Below, in pieces: positions 7,370-9,320 of a stretch of DNA of 9,320 bases. Numbering within the stretch: position 1 is the stretch's first letter; the number at the start of each line of letters is the position of its first letter. The translations under genes were made by a program, and so were the position numbers. A model generated the notes under the pieces. The model saw only the letters and a program-made list of their open reading frames with translations. It searched no databases and was not told where the DNA came from. The stretch is from an uncultured Erysipelotrichaceae bacterium (GTDB taxonomy: Bacteria; Bacillota_I; Bacilli_A; Erysipelotrichales; Erysipelotrichaceae), in contig CALUZL010000151.1 in assembly GCA_944325295.1 (NCBI GenBank), forward strand, positions 1-9,320, written 5' to 3'.

Positions 7370-7388
7370 ACTGTAATATGGGGGTTGT

Positions 7389-9320
7389 ATGGCACAAGTG
7401 CTTGACAGAGAAGTATTTTTTAAAGAGGTAAAGTCTTACATTAAAAATGAAGACTCTTTAAAAATGATCGCAAAGGCCTACGACTTTGCCCAAGAGAAAC
7501 ACAAAGATCAAAAAAGAAAAAGCGGGGAACCGTATTTTTGCCATCTTTTGGCCGTTGCCTATGAGTTGGCTAAATACCATGTCGGACCCAAGACGATCTG
7601 TGCCGGACTCTTACACGATTGCATGGAAGATCAAGGTGTCAGCAAGGAGGAACTGACAGAGGAATTTGACGAAGAGATCACTTTTTTAGTTGATTCCGTG
7701 ACCAAGATCGGCGGCATAAAGTTTAAAGATGAAGCAGAATACCAGGCCGCAAACCATCGCAAGATCCTGTTTGCGATGGCCAAGGATATCCGTGTCATCT
7801 TGATAAAGCTCGTTGATCGGTTGCACAACATGCGGACCCTGGAATTTCAACCGCCCAACAAACAAAAAAAGATCGCCCAGGAGACGCTTGACGTCTATGC
7901 GCCGATGGCCCACCGTCTCGGTATCGCCGAGATCGAGCACGAGCTTGAAAACCTGTCCTTTTATTACCTCGACCGCGAACACTATGAAGAAGTCATCCGT
8001 CTTTTAAACAATAAAAAGAGTGAAAGAGATGAGCAGATCCAAAAGATGATAAACGAGATCTCTAAGATCCTCTCTGAAAACAAGATCCCTTTTAGGATCT
8101 TCGGACGGGCTAAAGAGATCTACAGTATCTATAAAAAGATGATCGACAAAAACAAGCGCTTTGATGAGATCTTGGATCTTTTGGCGATCAGGATCATAAC
8201 CAAGACCGAGTTGAACTGCTATGAGATCTTGGGCTTTATCCATGCGACCTTTATGCCGATACCCGGACGTTTCAAAGACTACATCGCCATGCCGAAAGTC
8301 AATATGTACCAGTCGTTGCATACGACGGTCATCGGTATTGATGGCGGTATCTATGAAGTGCAGATCCGTACGCAGGAGATGGATGAAGTCGCCGAAAGAG
8401 GTATTGCCGCGCATTGGTCGTACAAGGAAGGATCAAATGGCGCGCAAGAGCTCAAAAAGACGCAAAAAGAGCTCGACTGGCTCAAGAATTTTGATGAAGA
8501 CTTCTCCGACAGTGACGATCCGCAAGAGTTCATGTCGACAGTCACCCATGACATGTTCAACGCCAACATCTATGTCATGACGCCCAAGGGCCGGGTCATC
8601 GACCTTGTAGCCGGGGCAACGCCGATCGATTTTGCCTATCGGATCCATACCGAAGTCGGCCATCAGACAGTCGGTGCTAAGGTCAACGGGATCTTAGTAC
8701 CTTTGAATACACCGCTTAAGACCGGCGATGTCGTCGAGATCAAGACCAATAAGAATTCGGAACCGTCCAAAGACTGGTTAGCGATCGTTAAGACGACCAC
8801 TGCCAAAAACAAGATTCGGGCATTTTTGACAAAGAAAGAGAATGAAGAGCGCGAAGATCTGATAAAGCAGGGCGAAAGCGTCTTTAAAGACGACATGAAA
8901 AGGCGCGGTATAAGTGAAGAAGAGTATACCGATCACAAAAAACTGGAAGTTCTGGCTTCATCTTTGCAGTTCTCTAACTTAAACGACTTCTACTATGCGA
9001 TAGCTTGTAAGTCCCTATCGACTCAATCCATCGCCGAAAAGCTCAGTAAACAGAAAAAAAGCGAAGTCTCCGATGAAACTTTAAAACAGATGACCGATAA
9101 GGCCCAAGCGCGCCGGCGAGCCACTGTATCCAAGACCGGTATCTTAGTTGCCGGGGATGCCGATATGAAGACTGATCTGGCAACTTGTTGTACACCGGTA
9201 TATGGCGATGCGATCGTCGGTTATGTCAGCCGGGGCAAGGGCATCAAAGTCCATCGTGCCGATTGTCCCAATGCCCTCAAGGATGAAAAAAGGCTGATCA
9301 GTGTTTCCTGGGATGAAAAC
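7389..9320 (+). CDS. relA: Bifunctional (p)ppGpp synthetase/hydrolase Rel (RSH family), 3' end outside window
   Basis: Long RSH enzyme that makes (p)ppGpp from ATP and GTP/GDP and hydrolyses it, controlling the stringent response at the ribosome. The 644 residues present lack the last ~90 (ACT/RRM domain) of a usual ~735. The HD hydrolase domain is intact: His52, His76-Asp77 in LLHDCMED, and Asp143 in DRLHNMRTL. The synthetase domain has FGRAKEIYSIYKKM (238-251), DLLAIRI (263-269), RFKD (294-297), YQSLHT (307-312) and YEVQIRT (322-328). RFKD matches the RxKD signature of bifunctional enzymes, not the ExDD of synthetase-only RelA. TGS domain at about 392-453; helical region to about 580; zinc-finger-like region with Cys600-Cys601, His622 and Cys626. 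NMYQS replaces the usual NGYQS. ATG 7389 follows GGGGG at 7380-7384 (4-base spacing); the start agrees with family length before His52. Confidence 0.96.
   Translation, partial: MAQVLDREVFFKEVKSYIKNEDSLKMIAKAYDFAQEKHKDQKRKSGEPYFCHLLAVAYELAKYHVGPKTICAGLLHDCMEDQGVSKEELTEEFDEEITFLVDSVTKIGGIKFKDEAEYQAANHRKILFAMAKDIRVILIKLVDRLHNMRTLEFQPPNKQKKIAQETLDVYAPMAHRLGIAEIEHELENLSFYYLDREHYEEVIRLLNNKKSERDEQIQKMINEISKILSENKIPFRIFGRAKEIYSIYKKMIDKNKRFDEILDLLAIRIITKTELNCYEILGFIHATFMPIPGRFKDYIAMPKVNMYQSLHTTVIGIDGGIYEVQIRTQEMDEVAERGIAAHWSYKEGSNGAQELKKTQKELDWLKNFDEDFSDSDDPQEFMSTVTHDMFNANIYVMTPKGRVIDLVAGATPIDFAYRIHTEVGHQTVGAKVNGILVPLNTPLKTGDVVEIKTNKNSEPSKDWLAIVKTTTAKNKIRAFLTKKENEEREDLIKQGESVFKDDMKRRGISEEEYTDHKKLEVLASSLQFSNLNDFYYAIACKSLSTQSIAEKLSKQKKSEVSDETLKQMTDKAQARRRATVSKTGILVAGDADMKTDLATCCTPVYGDAIVGYVSRGKGIKVHRADCPNALKDEKRLISVSWDEN

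Noticed and set aside
7402..7429. TTGACA followed after 16 bases by TATTTT
   Set aside because: It lies inside the rel coding region beyond its start and would produce an RNA without the rel start codon. The TTGACA encodes ordinary Leu-Asp-Arg context. Most likely chance.
7631..8896. Several open frames of 60-136 codons on the minus strand and other frames inside rel
   Set aside because: They mirror the codon pattern of rel, show no domain, no plausible ribosome binding site and low-complexity composition. The same applies to antisense frames within the PBP, mraY and murD genes.
1..9320. Search for tRNA or rRNA genes, CRISPR repeats, insertion sequences, phage genes or a riboswitch
   Set aside because: Gaps between genes are at most 39 bases and the coding sequences are ordinary conserved families. 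No repeat units, transposase motifs or structured RNA were seen.

Overview
The window is a compact, entirely plus-strand run of housekeeping genes from what is most likely a low-to-mid-GC member of the Bacillota (Firmicutes). The order rsmH-ftsL-PASTA-type PBP-mraY-murD is the start of a division and cell wall (dcw) cluster as found in Gram-positive cocci and their relatives. It runs directly into recJ-apt-rel, a gene order known from Bacillus-type genomes. PASTA repeats on the transpeptidase and a single long RSH enzyme of the bifunctional kind fit this assignment. An Erysipelotrichia-like lineage is my best guess, from the diverged motifs in MraY, MurD and RecJ, but this is inference.

Layout: 1-431, the 3' part of rsmH (16S rRNA methyltransferase), cut by the left edge; 435-743, ftsL (small bitopic division protein); 743-2986, a class B penicillin-binding protein with two PASTA repeats; 3014-3985, mraY (lipid I synthase); 3987-5279, murD (D-glutamate ligase); about 5254-6807, recJ (single-strand exonuclease), overlapping the end of murD; 6837-7349, apt (adenine phosphoribosyltransferase); 7389-9320, rel (ppGpp synthetase/hydrolase), cut by the right edge before its ACT domain. 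Gaps are between 1 and 39 bases and three of the junctions are overlapping or 1 base apart, so the genes probably form one transcription unit. An internal extended -10 promoter at the recJ stop codon could give apt-rel separate expression, and a small hairpin lies between apt and rel. No stretch over 300 bases lacks a gene.

Functionally, the first five genes couple ribosome maturation, septum assembly, lipid I synthesis and its soluble precursor pathway. The last three cover DNA repair, purine salvage and the stringent response, which links nucleotide status to growth. murE, murF, murG, ftsW, ftsQ/divIB, ftsA and ftsZ are absent from this stretch and must lie elsewhere or upstream.

I looked for an undescribed system and found none: no mobile element, CRISPR array, tRNA or rRNA gene, or unknown ORF of convincing quality. 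The points worth a second look are sequence variations at normally conserved sites (above all the MraY histidine motif), the joining of the dcw cluster to recJ-apt-rel, the unusual recJ start, and a strong excess of GATC linked to codon context.
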